NCBI GenBank assembly: GCA_020848275.1 | Contig: JADLAK010000104.1 | Span: forward strand, 35,516 to 99,515 | From: Planctomycetota bacterium | GTDB taxonomy: Bacteria > Planctomycetota > UBA8742 > UBA2392 | Direction: 5' to 3' | DNA: 64,000 nucleotides | Shown here: piece by piece, positions 57,228 to 64,000 of the stretch | Numbering within the stretch: the first letter of the stretch is position 1 | How the letters are laid out: every line of letters begins with the position of its first letter | Made by a program: the position numbers and the translations under genes | Notes under the pieces: model-generated | Told to the model about the DNA's origin: nothing | The model's input: only the letters and a program-made list of their open reading frames with translations | The model's database searches: none

Positions 57228-59588
57228 ATGGCTCGCGGATATTTTCAAAACATCGCCTATCACCTGAAATCCACGCTCACGGGCATGGGTGTGACGCTGC
57301 GCCATTTCTTCCACCAGGGCAAGGGCGCCGACAAGCACAGCATCTACACCTACCAGTATCCTGACGAAGGCATCGAGCGCGCGCGCGAAGAAGTCTCTGA
57401 GCGCCACCGCGGCATTCATTACCTCGAGACGTCGAAGTGCATCATGTGTTTCATGTGCAGCAAGGTTTGCCCCGTGCAGTGCATCGTCATCGACGGCGTG
57501 CGCCTGGGCAAAGACCAGTTGCTGACGCGCTTTACCATCGATTACACCAAGTGCCTGTTCTGCGGCCTGTGCACCGAGCCCTGCCCGACCGATTGCATCC
57601 ACCACGGCCGCGAGTGGGATTATTCCGGCTTCTCGCGCACCACGCTGGTCAAAGACATGCTGCGCAACCGCGTGTACACGCCGGGCATCCACCAGGAATA
57701 CCTGCGTACGCACGAAGAAGCCAAGCTGATCGAAGAGGCGTTCAAAAAGGAACAAGCCCTTCTCAAGGCAAAAGGTCCAGCGCCCGCACCCGCTAAACCT
57801 GCAACGCCCGCTGCACCTGCCGCTAAACCCGCGACGACCACTGCGCCCGCCGCGCCTGCGGCCAAGACGCCCGATGTCAAACCTGCGGCGCCGGTAACCA
57901 CGAGCCCGGCCGCGCCTGCGGCCAAAGCGCCCGAAGCCACGACCACCGCGGCTCCCGCAAGTCCGGCGGCCGCGCCCTCGGTGGCCACGACTGCGCCTGC
58001 AACGCCGGTCGCCAAGGCGCCGGAAGTCGTCAAGCCGGCGCCGGTTGTTGCTGCGCCCGCCGCACCAATTGCGCCCGCTGTTGACGAGGCCAAGTTGAAG
58101 GCCGAAGCCGATGCAAAGAAGAAAGCCGAAGACGAGGCAAAGGAGAAAGCCTCCGCCGAAGCCAAAGCGAAGGCCGACAAAGCGAAGGCCGACGCGGAAG
58201 CGAGAGCCAAGAGCGACGCCGAAGCAAAGAAGCAGGCCGACGAAGAAGCGAAGAGGAAAGCCGAGGCGGATGCCAAAGCCGCCGAGGCCAAACGCAGGGC
58301 CGACGAAGACGAAAAGGCGCTGCGCGAGCTTGAGGCCGAGGAAGCCGCCTACAAGGCCGCCGAAGCCAAGAAGAAGTCCGACGCGGAAGCAGCCGCGAAA
58401 GCCAAGGCTGACGCGGACGCGAAAGCCAGCGTTGAGGCGGAAACAGCCGCAAAAGCCAAGTCCGAAGCCGAGGTAAAAGCCAAGGTCGAAGCGGAGGCGG
58501 CTGCGCAAGCCAAGGCGAGAGCGGACGCTGAAGCAAAGGCCAAGGCCGACACAGAAGCCGCCGCCAAGGCCAAAGCCGATGCCGAGGCTAAAGCAAAAGC
58601 TGAGACGGAAGCCAAAGCAAACGCTGAAGCGGCTGTGAAGGCGAAGGCCGACGCCGAGAGTAAAGTCAGGGCTGAGGCCGCGCTCGCCGCCATGGCCCAG
58701 GCCGAAGTTGAGGCCGCCGCAAAAGCCAAGGCCGATGCCGAAGCCGCGCGCCAGGCCCAGGCTGCGTCACTGGCCGACAAAATCCGCGCGGAGGCCGACG
58801 CCAAGGCCAAAGCCACGCAGCGCATTGAGCAGGATCAGAAACGCGCCGCAACCGAGGCGCGCCAACGCAAGGCGATGGAAGCCGCGCAGCGCGCCAACGC
58901 CGTCGAGCAGCAGCGCAAGGCCGAGGAAGAGTCCAAGCGCAAGGCTGAAGAAGAAGCCCGCTCCAGCCGGCGCAAGTCCGAGGCCGATGCGATGCGCGCG
59001 GCGCTGGCCGCCGAGACAGCCGCCAAGGCCAAGGCCGACGAAGAGGCCGAAGCCAGGCGCGCCGCGGAGATGGCGGCCAAACGCAAGCAGGAGGCCGAAG
59101 CCCTGCGCCGCGCCGAGATCAAGGCCATGCTCGAGGCCGAGGCCAAACGGTCGGCGGAGCTCGAGGCCCGACGCAAGGCCGAAGCGGCGGTGCCGCAACT
59201 CGACCCAAGCACCGCAATTACCACGCGCGCCAAGGCGATTCAGCCCGCGGAGCGCACCGAGAAAGTGCCGCCGCCGGCAGGCAAACCGTCGGACTCGCGC
59301 GAAGTCGCGCGCCCGATGGACGCGCCGGGTTCGCGCAGTCCCGGCTTTGACGAAGACGGCGGCCTCGAGGCGCCCGAAGGTTTCGGCAACCAGGACCTGA
59401 TGGAACCTGAGCCGTTGATGACTCCCGAGCCCATGATGACGCCGGAGCCGATGGAGCCGGAGCCCCTGATGTCGCCGGAACCCGAGCCCGAAAGCCTTGG
59501 CCTTGAGCCGGACCTTGGCCCGTCGCTGGACCCGGACAACGGCGGCGGCCTGGACGACATCGACAAGATGGATATGGATAAGGAATAG
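57228..59588 (+). CDS. nuoI: NuoI ferredoxin subunit with about 600-residue Ala/Lys/Glu-rich extension
   Basis: 786 residues, whereas NuoI is normally about 160-200. Residues 1-180 are a complete NuoI with both 4Fe-4S motifs (CIMCFMCSKVCP and CLFCGLCTEPCP). From about 180 the protein becomes Ala/Pro-rich (APAPAKPATPAAPAAKPATT), then from about 285 to 660 a highly charged A/K/E/D-rich repeat (AEAKAKADKAKADAEARAKS) that would form a long helix or coiled coil like TolA. It ends in an acidic Pro/Glu/Met tail (PEPLMTPEPMMTPEPMEPE). No stop or frameshift separates the parts. Confidence 0.93.
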   Translation: MARGYFQNIAYHLKSTLTGMGVTLRHFFHQGKGADKHSIYTYQYPDEGIERAREEVSERHRGIHYLETSKCIMCFMCSKVCPVQCIVIDGVRLGKDQLLTRFTIDYTKCLFCGLCTEPCPTDCIHHGREWDYSGFSRTTLVKDMLRNRVYTPGIHQEYLRTHEEAKLIEEAFKKEQALLKAKGPAPAPAKPATPAAPAAKPATTTAPAAPAAKTPDVKPAAPVTTSPAAPAAKAPEATTTAAPASPAAAPSVATTAPATPVAKAPEVVKPAPVVAAPAAPIAPAVDEAKLKAEADAKKKAEDEAKEKASAEAKAKADKAKADAEARAKSDAEAKKQADEEAKRKAEADAKAAEAKRRADEDEKALRELEAEEAAYKAAEAKKKSDAEAAAKAKADADAKASVEAETAAKAKSEAEVKAKVEAEAAAQAKARADAEAKAKADTEAAAKAKADAEAKAKAETEAKANAEAAVKAKADAESKVRAEAALAAMAQAEVEAAAKAKADAEAARQAQAASLADKIRAEADAKAKATQRIEQDQKRAATEARQRKAMEAAQRANAVEQQRKAEEESKRKAEEEARSSRRKSEADAMRAALAAETAAKAKADEEAEARRAAEMAAKRKQEAEALRRAEIKAMLEAEAKRSAELEARRKAEAAVPQLDPSTAITTRAKAIQPAERTEKVPPPAGKPSDSREVARPMDAPGSRSPGFDEDGGLEAPEGFGNQDLMEPEPLMTPEPMMTPEPMEPEPLMSPEPEPESLGLEPDLGPSLDPDNGGGLDDIDKMDMDKE

Positions 59589-59589
59589 A

Positions 59590-60189
59590 ATGCTGCTCGC
59601 TGAAGCGAACACACCGGTTACCGATTGGATCTACACCCTGGTCTTCATGGCGGTGTTCGTCACCACGTTGATGGCGGGCCTGTGGGTGGTGATCGCCAGG
59701 GACGTAATTCGCGCCGGCGTTTCGCTCTTCATCTGCCTTAGCGGCGTTGCGGGCATTTACTTCTTCCTGAATGCGCAATTCCTTGCCGTCGTGCAGATCA
59801 TGGTCTACGTCGGCGGCACCACGGTGCTGATCCTGTTTGGCGTGATGCTTACCAACCGCGCGCCCGTGCTCACGTCGCGCCGCGCCACCGACCGCACGCT
59901 TGCCGGCTGGCTCGCGACGGTCATCGTGGCGGCGCCGCTGTTCGTAATCCTTGTCGGTCGCGACCTGATGGAAAAGAAGGACGTCAAAACCGCCAACGGC
60001 TGGTTCACCATGAAGGAAGCAGCGGCGCAGGCACCCATCAACACCGTGGCGCTGGGCGACGCGCTGCTGACGAGTTACATCCTGCCCTTTGAAATCGCGT
60101 CCTTGGTGCTGCTGGTCGCGCTGGTCGGCAGCGCTTATCTGGCGCGCCGCCGCGAAGATGAATCGGGCATCGAAGGGAGGCTGTCATGA
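59590..60189 (+). CDS. nuoJ: NADH-quinone oxidoreductase subunit J
   Basis: 199 residues from ATG 59590, one base after the nuoI stop; the frame extends back to 59497 inside nuoI but that is not used. Five membrane helices with the NuoJ pattern RDVIRAGVSLFICLSGVAGI, YFFLNAQFLAVVQIMVYVGG and TVLILFGVMLTNRA. It overlaps nuoK by ATGA. Confidence 0.95.
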   Translation: MLLAEANTPVTDWIYTLVFMAVFVTTLMAGLWVVIARDVIRAGVSLFICLSGVAGIYFFLNAQFLAVVQIMVYVGGTTVLILFGVMLTNRAPVLTSRRATDRTLAGWLATVIVAAPLFVILVGRDLMEKKDVKTANGWFTMKEAAAQAPINTVALGDALLTSYILPFEIASLVLLVALVGSAYLARRREDESGIEGRLS

Positions 60190-60521
60190 TCGCGATGCAG
60201 GTCGGCGGCTTGAACCTCGAGGTATCGACCAACGCGTTTTTGCTGTTGTCGGTGCTGCTGTTTTCGCTGGGCGTGGGCGCCATTGTCGCCCGGCGCAACG
60301 CCGTTGCGATCTTGATGGGCGTCGAGCTCATGCTCAATGCCTCGGCGATCAACTTCGTCTCGTTTGGCGCGCGCGGCGGCAGCATCGACGGCCAGATCTT
60401 TGGCGTCTTCATCATCATCCTGGCCGCGGCCGAGGCCGCCGTGGGTCTTGCGATCGTCTTGAACCTGTTTGCTCTGTTCAAGACCATCGACGTCGACCAG
60501 CCCAACCTGCTCAAAGGCTAG
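60186..60521 (+). CDS. nuoK: NADH-quinone oxidoreductase subunit K
   Basis: 111 residues, three membrane helices, start coupled to nuoJ (ATGA) with GGGAGG upstream. NuoK motifs VELMLNASAINFVSFGA and the glutamate helix FIIILAAAEAAVGLAIVLNL are intact. The nuo cluster stops here: no nuoL, M or N follows, and a repeat element and a sigma-factor gene come next. Confidence 0.96.
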   Translation: MIAMQVGGLNLEVSTNAFLLLSVLLFSLGVGAIVARRNAVAILMGVELMLNASAINFVSFGARGGSIDGQIFGVFIIILAAAEAAVGLAIVLNLFALFKTIDVDQPNLLKG

Positions 60522-60546
60522 TGCAGCAACGACTTACGTCACCGGT

Positions 60547-60570
60547 GGACACGCTTCCGCGTGTCCCTAC
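60547..60570. repeat. Single-arm copy of the GGACACGC repeat
   Basis: Matches the right arm of 22782-22838 with one change (T for G in the centre). Palindromic GGACACGC-TTCC-GCGTGTCC, so it can fold on its own. It lies 25 bases after nuoK and may end that transcript. Confidence 0.75.
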
Positions 60571-60639
60571 AACTATTTTCCATTTGGCGCGTGAAGTCTG
60601 TGTCCCCTGCGCCGTGATTCTTGTGTGAGCACGCTGCTG

Positions 60640-61170
60640 ATGACTGCCCCCTGGGAACATGAACACGCGTTCTCGGCTCTAGTGCAGCAGCACTTTGAGC
60701 GGGCTGTCCGTTTTTGCGCAAGGATGCTTGGCAACCGCACGGAAGGGGAGGAAGTCGCGCAGCAGGCGTTTGTGCGGCTGTACGAGCGCAAAAGCGACCT
60801 TGAAGACAAAGAGAACCCAGAGACCTACCTCTTTGCAATCCTGCGCAACGCCTGCCTCGACCACATCCGCAGCAACAAGCGCGAGCACGACAAGCGCGCG
60901 CGATCATTCTCAGGCGATGCTCTGACACCGGACCTGAGCCACGCCGAAAGGCGCGAAGTCGAAGAAGCTCTGATGAAGGCGGTAGGGGAGTTGCAGGAGT
61001 CGCAGCGCGAAGTGGTGCTGCTGAGGTTTTACGAAGGGTTGAGCCTGGCGGATGTCGCCAAAGCCACGGACCAGACTCTGGGCGCTGTGGCTATGAAGTT
61101 GGCGAGGGCCAAGGCCGCGCTTCACGAGAAGCTTGGGAAGTTGCCGCAAGTGGCGGAATACACGCAATGA
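60640..61170 (+). CDS. ECF-type RNA polymerase sigma factor
   Basis: 176 residues from ATG 60640; GTG 60625 is an alternative and neither has a clear Shine-Dalgarno. Region 2: FSALVQQHFERAVRFCARML, AEEVAQQAF-like EGEEVAQQAFVRLYERKSDL and TYLFAILRNACLDHIRSNKR. Region 4: LQESQREVVLLRFYEGLSLA, DVAKATDQTLGAVAMKLARA. Stop overlaps the start of the membrane FecR-like gene (ATGA), which is therefore the likely anti-sigma or signal partner. Confidence 0.93.
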   Translation: MTAPWEHEHAFSALVQQHFERAVRFCARMLGNRTEGEEVAQQAFVRLYERKSDLEDKENPETYLFAILRNACLDHIRSNKREHDKRARSFSGDALTPDLSHAERREVEEALMKAVGELQESQREVVLLRFYEGLSLADVAKATDQTLGAVAMKLARAKAALHEKLGKLPQVAEYTQ

Positions 61171-63749
61171 ACAGGTCGCAGGCAAAAGAGCTTTTCAAGG
61201 ACGCCCTCACGGGCAAACTCGACAGCCGCACGCAAGCGGCCTTCGAGGCCTGCCTGCTCGCTGACGCCGCCTTGAGCAACGAATTCGAACGCTATGCCGA
61301 CAAGGCGCTCTCCGGCCCCGCGGCCGCCGCCGTTTCGAACGTCGATCGCTGGTTGCAGCTTGCGGGCGCTACGGCGCGCGCTGACATGAACAAAACGACT
61401 TCTACGCCGGCGAGCCGCACGATCCCCTCGCGCTCTCCCTCTCGCCGGATGCCTGTTCGTGTCAGCTCGCGTCGTTCGCGCCTGTGGCAGCTCGCGCTTC
61501 CTGTCGCCGCGGTGATCATGCTGGCCTGCATCTTGACGTGGGTCGTGGTCGCGCCGCGCCCGACGCCCAACGACGCGATGACAGGCAAGCAGAACACCAC
61601 CAAGGTTGACCCCGCGCCCACGCCGAGGAAAATCGACCCGGCGCCCGAGACGCCGCGCAAGCCCGAGATCAAGCCCGAACCCAAGACGCCGGAAACGCCC
61701 AAGGCCCCCGAAGTTAAGCCCGAACCCAAGACCCCGGAAGTACCGGCGCCGGAAGTGCCGCGCGCACCTGAAGTTCCCAAGGCGCCGCAAACGCCGCCGG
61801 TTGTGCCGGAGCAGCCGCCCGTTACACCCGAAACTCCGCCGGAAAAACCCCCGACGACGACGGAGCCCACCCACGAAGTCGTTGAACTTCCCGCCGTTCA
61901 GCCCGGCAGCATTGAAGAAGTCGTCAGCGGCATGTTGTTCGTGTCCGCGCCCAGCAAGGAATGGAAGCCCTACGAAGGCGCCAATCTCACGCTGGAGTCG
62001 AAGTCGCTGTTCAGCCTCGACAACGCCAGGAAGTCGGCGGTCGTCGTCAGGCTGCATGATGGCATTCTCCGCGCGAATCTCGGTGAGGGCGCGCGGCTAA
62101 CCGTTGCGGTGGGTGAGACTCTGCTTTCCGCTCAAGGACCGGCGGAGTTCAAGGTCGAGGCCACCGCAGAACTTTCCCTGGAAGATGATGTCGTACCCCC
62201 GGAGATTGATCCCATGTACAAACCCAGAATCATCGCGCGCCTCGGGGCCGCGAGCCTGATGCTGACGCTAAGCGTCGCTGTCGGGCAAGCGGAACTCAAG
62301 GCCGCCGGCATGTCGTCCCGTGTCATCCGCGCGGGCGCGCCGGCCTTCAACGGACAAGCCAGCCGCCGTGCGGCGGCGCCGGCCAAGCCGCCGGAACCGC
62401 CGAAAGTCGAGGACGTGTTCAAACATCTCGACGCCGACGCTAACGGCACTCTGGACGCCAGCGAGTTCGGCGATCCCGGCCACACCGATTTCGACGACAA
62501 CAAGGACGGCGTCGTCGACCTCGACGAGTTCAAGAAACACTTCAAGCACCCCGAGCCGCCCAAGCCCGAGGACGTGTTCAAGCGCATGGACACCAACAGT
62601 GACGGTCGCCTCGACAGCGCCGAAGCTGACGCGCAGATGATCAAGGACTTCGACGACAACAAGGACGGCCTGATCAGCGAGGAAGAGTTCAAGAAGCACT
62701 GGAAGCCGATGCCGCCGCCCGGCCGCGGCCCCAGCCCTGAGGACGAGTTCAAGCGCCTGGACAAGAACAACGATGGCAAGCTTGACCGCACCGAAATTGA
62801 CCCGGCTGACGTGAAGGCCATGGACAAAGACGGCGACGGCCTGGTCAGCCTGCGCGAGTTCATCGACGCCCACAAGCCGCCGAGCCCGGAAGACATCTTC
62901 AAGCGTCTGGACACCAACAACGACGGCAAGCTCGACAGCACGGAGATCCCGGCAGACCGCCTCAAGGAGATGGACAAGGACGGCGACGGGTTTGTCAGCC
63001 TGCGCGAATTTATCGCGGCTCACAACGCCGGCGGCCCGAGCCCCGAAGACGTATTCAAGCGCCTGGACACCAACAACGACGGCAAGCTCGACCGCACCGA
63101 GATCCCCGCAGATCGTCTGAAGGAGATCGACGCTGACGGCGACGGCTTCGTCAGCCTGCGCGAGTTCATCGCCGCACACCAGCCGCCCAGCATCGAGGAC
63201 ATGTTCAAGCGCCTCGACAAGGACGGCAACGGCAAGATCACGCTGCGCGAGTGGAAGGCCGGCCTCAAGGGCCCCACGCCGGAAGAGCAGTTCCGCCACA
63301 TCGATATCAACGGCGACGGCTTCATCGACGCCCAGGAAGCGGACAGCGAGTTCATCCGCCGCGTGGACGCTGACGGCGACGGCAAGGTCAGCCTCGACGA
63401 GTTCAAGAAGGTGGCCAAGGGCCCGACGGACAAGGAACTCGAGGAGATGTTCCGCAAGGTCGACAAGAACGGAGACGGCGTAATTGACCTCGACGAGTTC
63501 AAGCAGGGCCGGGATGACCCGCGGCGTCGCCCGGGCAACATGCCCGGCGGCCGTCCGGGTAATCCTCCTCCGGGTGGCGGCAATCCTCCCCCTGGCGGCA
63601 ATCCACCCCCTGGCGGCAATCCTCCTCCCGCGGGCGGCGGTAATCCTCCCCCGGGTGGTCGTCCGGGCAATCCCCCGGCCGGCAATCCTCCTCCTCCACC
63701 GCCGCGCGGCAACCCGCCACCGGCGCCGGGTGGCGGCAGAAGGCCCTAG
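61167..63749 (+). CDS. Membrane anti-sigma/FecR-like protein continuing into 14 EF-hands
   Basis: 860 residues. 1-100: cytoplasmic helical part like anti-sigma N-domains. About 107-128: membrane helix (LWQLALPVAAVIMLACILTW). About 140-230: Pro/Glu/Lys linker (PEIKPEPKTPETPKAPEVKP). About 245-345: FecR-like beta domain (SGMLFVSAPSKEWKPYEGAN). Residue 350 on: a second start-like segment (MYKPRIIARLGAASLMLTLS) resembling a signal peptide, with GGAGA 8 bases before its ATG at 62214. About 418-785: fourteen EF-hand loops, for example DADANGTLDASE, DTNNDGKLDRTE, DKDGDGFVSLRE and DKNGDGVIDLDE. The tail is Pro/Gly-rich (GNPPPGGNPPPG). It may be one calcium-responsive regulator or two products, the second from 62214. 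Confidence 0.87.
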   Translation: MNRSQAKELFKDALTGKLDSRTQAAFEACLLADAALSNEFERYADKALSGPAAAAVSNVDRWLQLAGATARADMNKTTSTPASRTIPSRSPSRRMPVRVSSRRSRLWQLALPVAAVIMLACILTWVVVAPRPTPNDAMTGKQNTTKVDPAPTPRKIDPAPETPRKPEIKPEPKTPETPKAPEVKPEPKTPEVPAPEVPRAPEVPKAPQTPPVVPEQPPVTPETPPEKPPTTTEPTHEVVELPAVQPGSIEEVVSGMLFVSAPSKEWKPYEGANLTLESKSLFSLDNARKSAVVVRLHDGILRANLGEGARLTVAVGETLLSAQGPAEFKVEATAELSLEDDVVPPEIDPMYKPRIIARLGAASLMLTLSVAVGQAELKAAGMSSRVIRAGAPAFNGQASRRAAAPAKPPEPPKVEDVFKHLDADANGTLDASEFGDPGHTDFDDNKDGVVDLDEFKKHFKHPEPPKPEDVFKRMDTNSDGRLDSAEADAQMIKDFDDNKDGLISEEEFKKHWKPMPPPGRGPSPEDEFKRLDKNNDGKLDRTEIDPADVKAMDKDGDGLVSLREFIDAHKPPSPEDIFKRLDTNNDGKLDSTEIPADRLKEMDKDGDGFVSLREFIAAHNAGGPSPEDVFKRLDTNNDGKLDRTEIPADRLKEIDADGDGFVSLREFIAAHQPPSIEDMFKRLDKDGNGKITLREWKAGLKGPTPEEQFRHIDINGDGFIDAQEADSEFIRRVDADGDGKVSLDEFKKVAKGPTDKELEEMFRKVDKNGDGVIDLDEFKQGRDDPRRRPGNMPGGRPGNPPPGGGNPPPGGNPPPGGNPPPAGGGNPPPGGRPGNPPAGNPPPPPPRGNPPPAPGGGRRP
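62214..63749 (+). other. Possible internal start giving a separate secreted EF-hand protein
   Basis: ATG 62214 in the same frame has GGAGA at 62201-62205 and begins with a good signal-peptide-like sequence ending VAVGQA. The product would be 511 residues with all 14 EF-hands. There is no stop codon between the two parts. Confidence 0.45.
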
Positions 63750-63767
63750 AAGTTGAACAGGTGCGAA

Positions 63768-63793
63768 CAGGGGCTGCCGTAAGGCAGCCCCTG
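63768..63793. terminator. Hairpin after the EF-hand gene
   Basis: CAGGGGCTGCC (63768-63778), loop GTAA, GGCAGCCCCTG (63783-63793). Related to 30867-30891. It lies 18 bases after the stop codon; no T-run. Confidence 0.65.
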
Positions 63794-64000
63794 CCAGTTA
63801 ACGGAGCCCGGGCTTCAGCGCCGGGTTTCCGACCCGCTGCTTGATTTCTCAAACTCCGGCCCTCACGGGCCAATGCTGCGGGATTAGTGCGATCAGAGCC
63901 CGCTGCGTCAGCGGCGGGGCCACTATCACGGACGAGGAATCAAGGGTTCCGGCCCCGTCGCTTGCAAAGCAGTGCTTTGCCGCGCGACATCTCGCTTCGC
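63794..64000. other. Hairpin-rich intergenic end of window
   Basis: There is no credible gene. Several short inverted repeats are visible: GGCCCTCACGGGCC (about 63859-63872), CCCGCTGCGTCAGCGGCGGG (about 63899-63918) and GCAAAGCAGTGCTTTGC (about 63964-63980). They resemble the other dispersed hairpins of this window. Confidence 0.5.

Noticed and set aside
61167..63749. Calling the EF-hand gene a plain calmodulin-like protein
   Set aside because: The N-terminal third has its own membrane helix and FecR-like region and is translationally coupled to a sigma factor.

Overview
The window is GC-rich, gene-dense DNA from a Gram-negative-type bacterium. It has a LolA-like outer-membrane lipoprotein carrier, many lipoprotein signal peptides and secreted proteins, complex I genes and a PilB/GspE ATPase. 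Very large secreted paralogs, EF-hand proteins, an ECF sigma factor paired with a membrane FecR-like protein, SpoIIE-type phosphatases and zinc-ribbon membrane proteins point towards the Planctomycetota/PVC group. That placement is inferred from gene content; there is no rRNA or marker gene here to prove it. I see no rRNA, tRNA, CRISPR array, prophage or complete insertion sequence. No gene-free stretch exceeds about 300 bases.

Layout. 1-7117 (minus): a gliding-type (GldA/F/G-like) ABC transporter operon with a DUF4340-parvulin fusion and a second permease, followed by rimK. 8218-17064 (plus): three tandem, homologous secreted proteins of about 950-1000 residues. 17066-30848: housekeeping and mixed genes (rnd, moaC, elbB, pilB-like, MobB-like P-loop, anti-sigma-type ATPase, polysaccharide deacetylase, a secreted alpha/alpha-toroid repeat protein, lolA, a glutamate synthase-like FMN protein). 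30906-41641 (minus): ten consecutive genes built from one roughly 110-residue secreted domain, about 23 copies in all, including a nine-domain and a four-domain protein. 41798-50889: receiver protein, acyl-CoA carboxyltransferase, zinc-ribbon membrane proteins, SRAP protein, two DUF433/DUF5615 toxin-antitoxin-like pairs, a DUF1801 protein and a TfoX-like protein. 52197-55774: HDOD protein and two receiver-SpoIIE phosphatases. 55875-60521: nuoHIJK with a very long NuoI tail. 60640-63749: ECF sigma factor overlapping a membrane FecR-like protein that continues into 14 EF-hands.

The strongest hidden signals are two genes that ordinary gene calling splits at an in-frame TGA: 48932-50284 (TGA at 49124) and 51682-52116 (TGA at 51865). 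In both, the TGA sits exactly at the first position of a thioredoxin-type CxxC motif (U-G-Y-C and U-W-T-C). Each TGA is followed by a stem-loop whose spacing and G-first apical loop fit a bacterial SECIS. Both are very probably selenoproteins. The second major candidate for an undescribed system is the 10.7 kb array of secreted domain proteins.

The intergenic DNA also carries several families of short inverted-repeat elements: a pair of TACGAGCC-ended elements each ending 18 bases before a start codon, three degenerate hairpin arrays, a perfect 24-bp inverted repeat with a second partial copy, and a MITE-like 166-bp element. These look like small mobile or regulatory repeats of this lineage.
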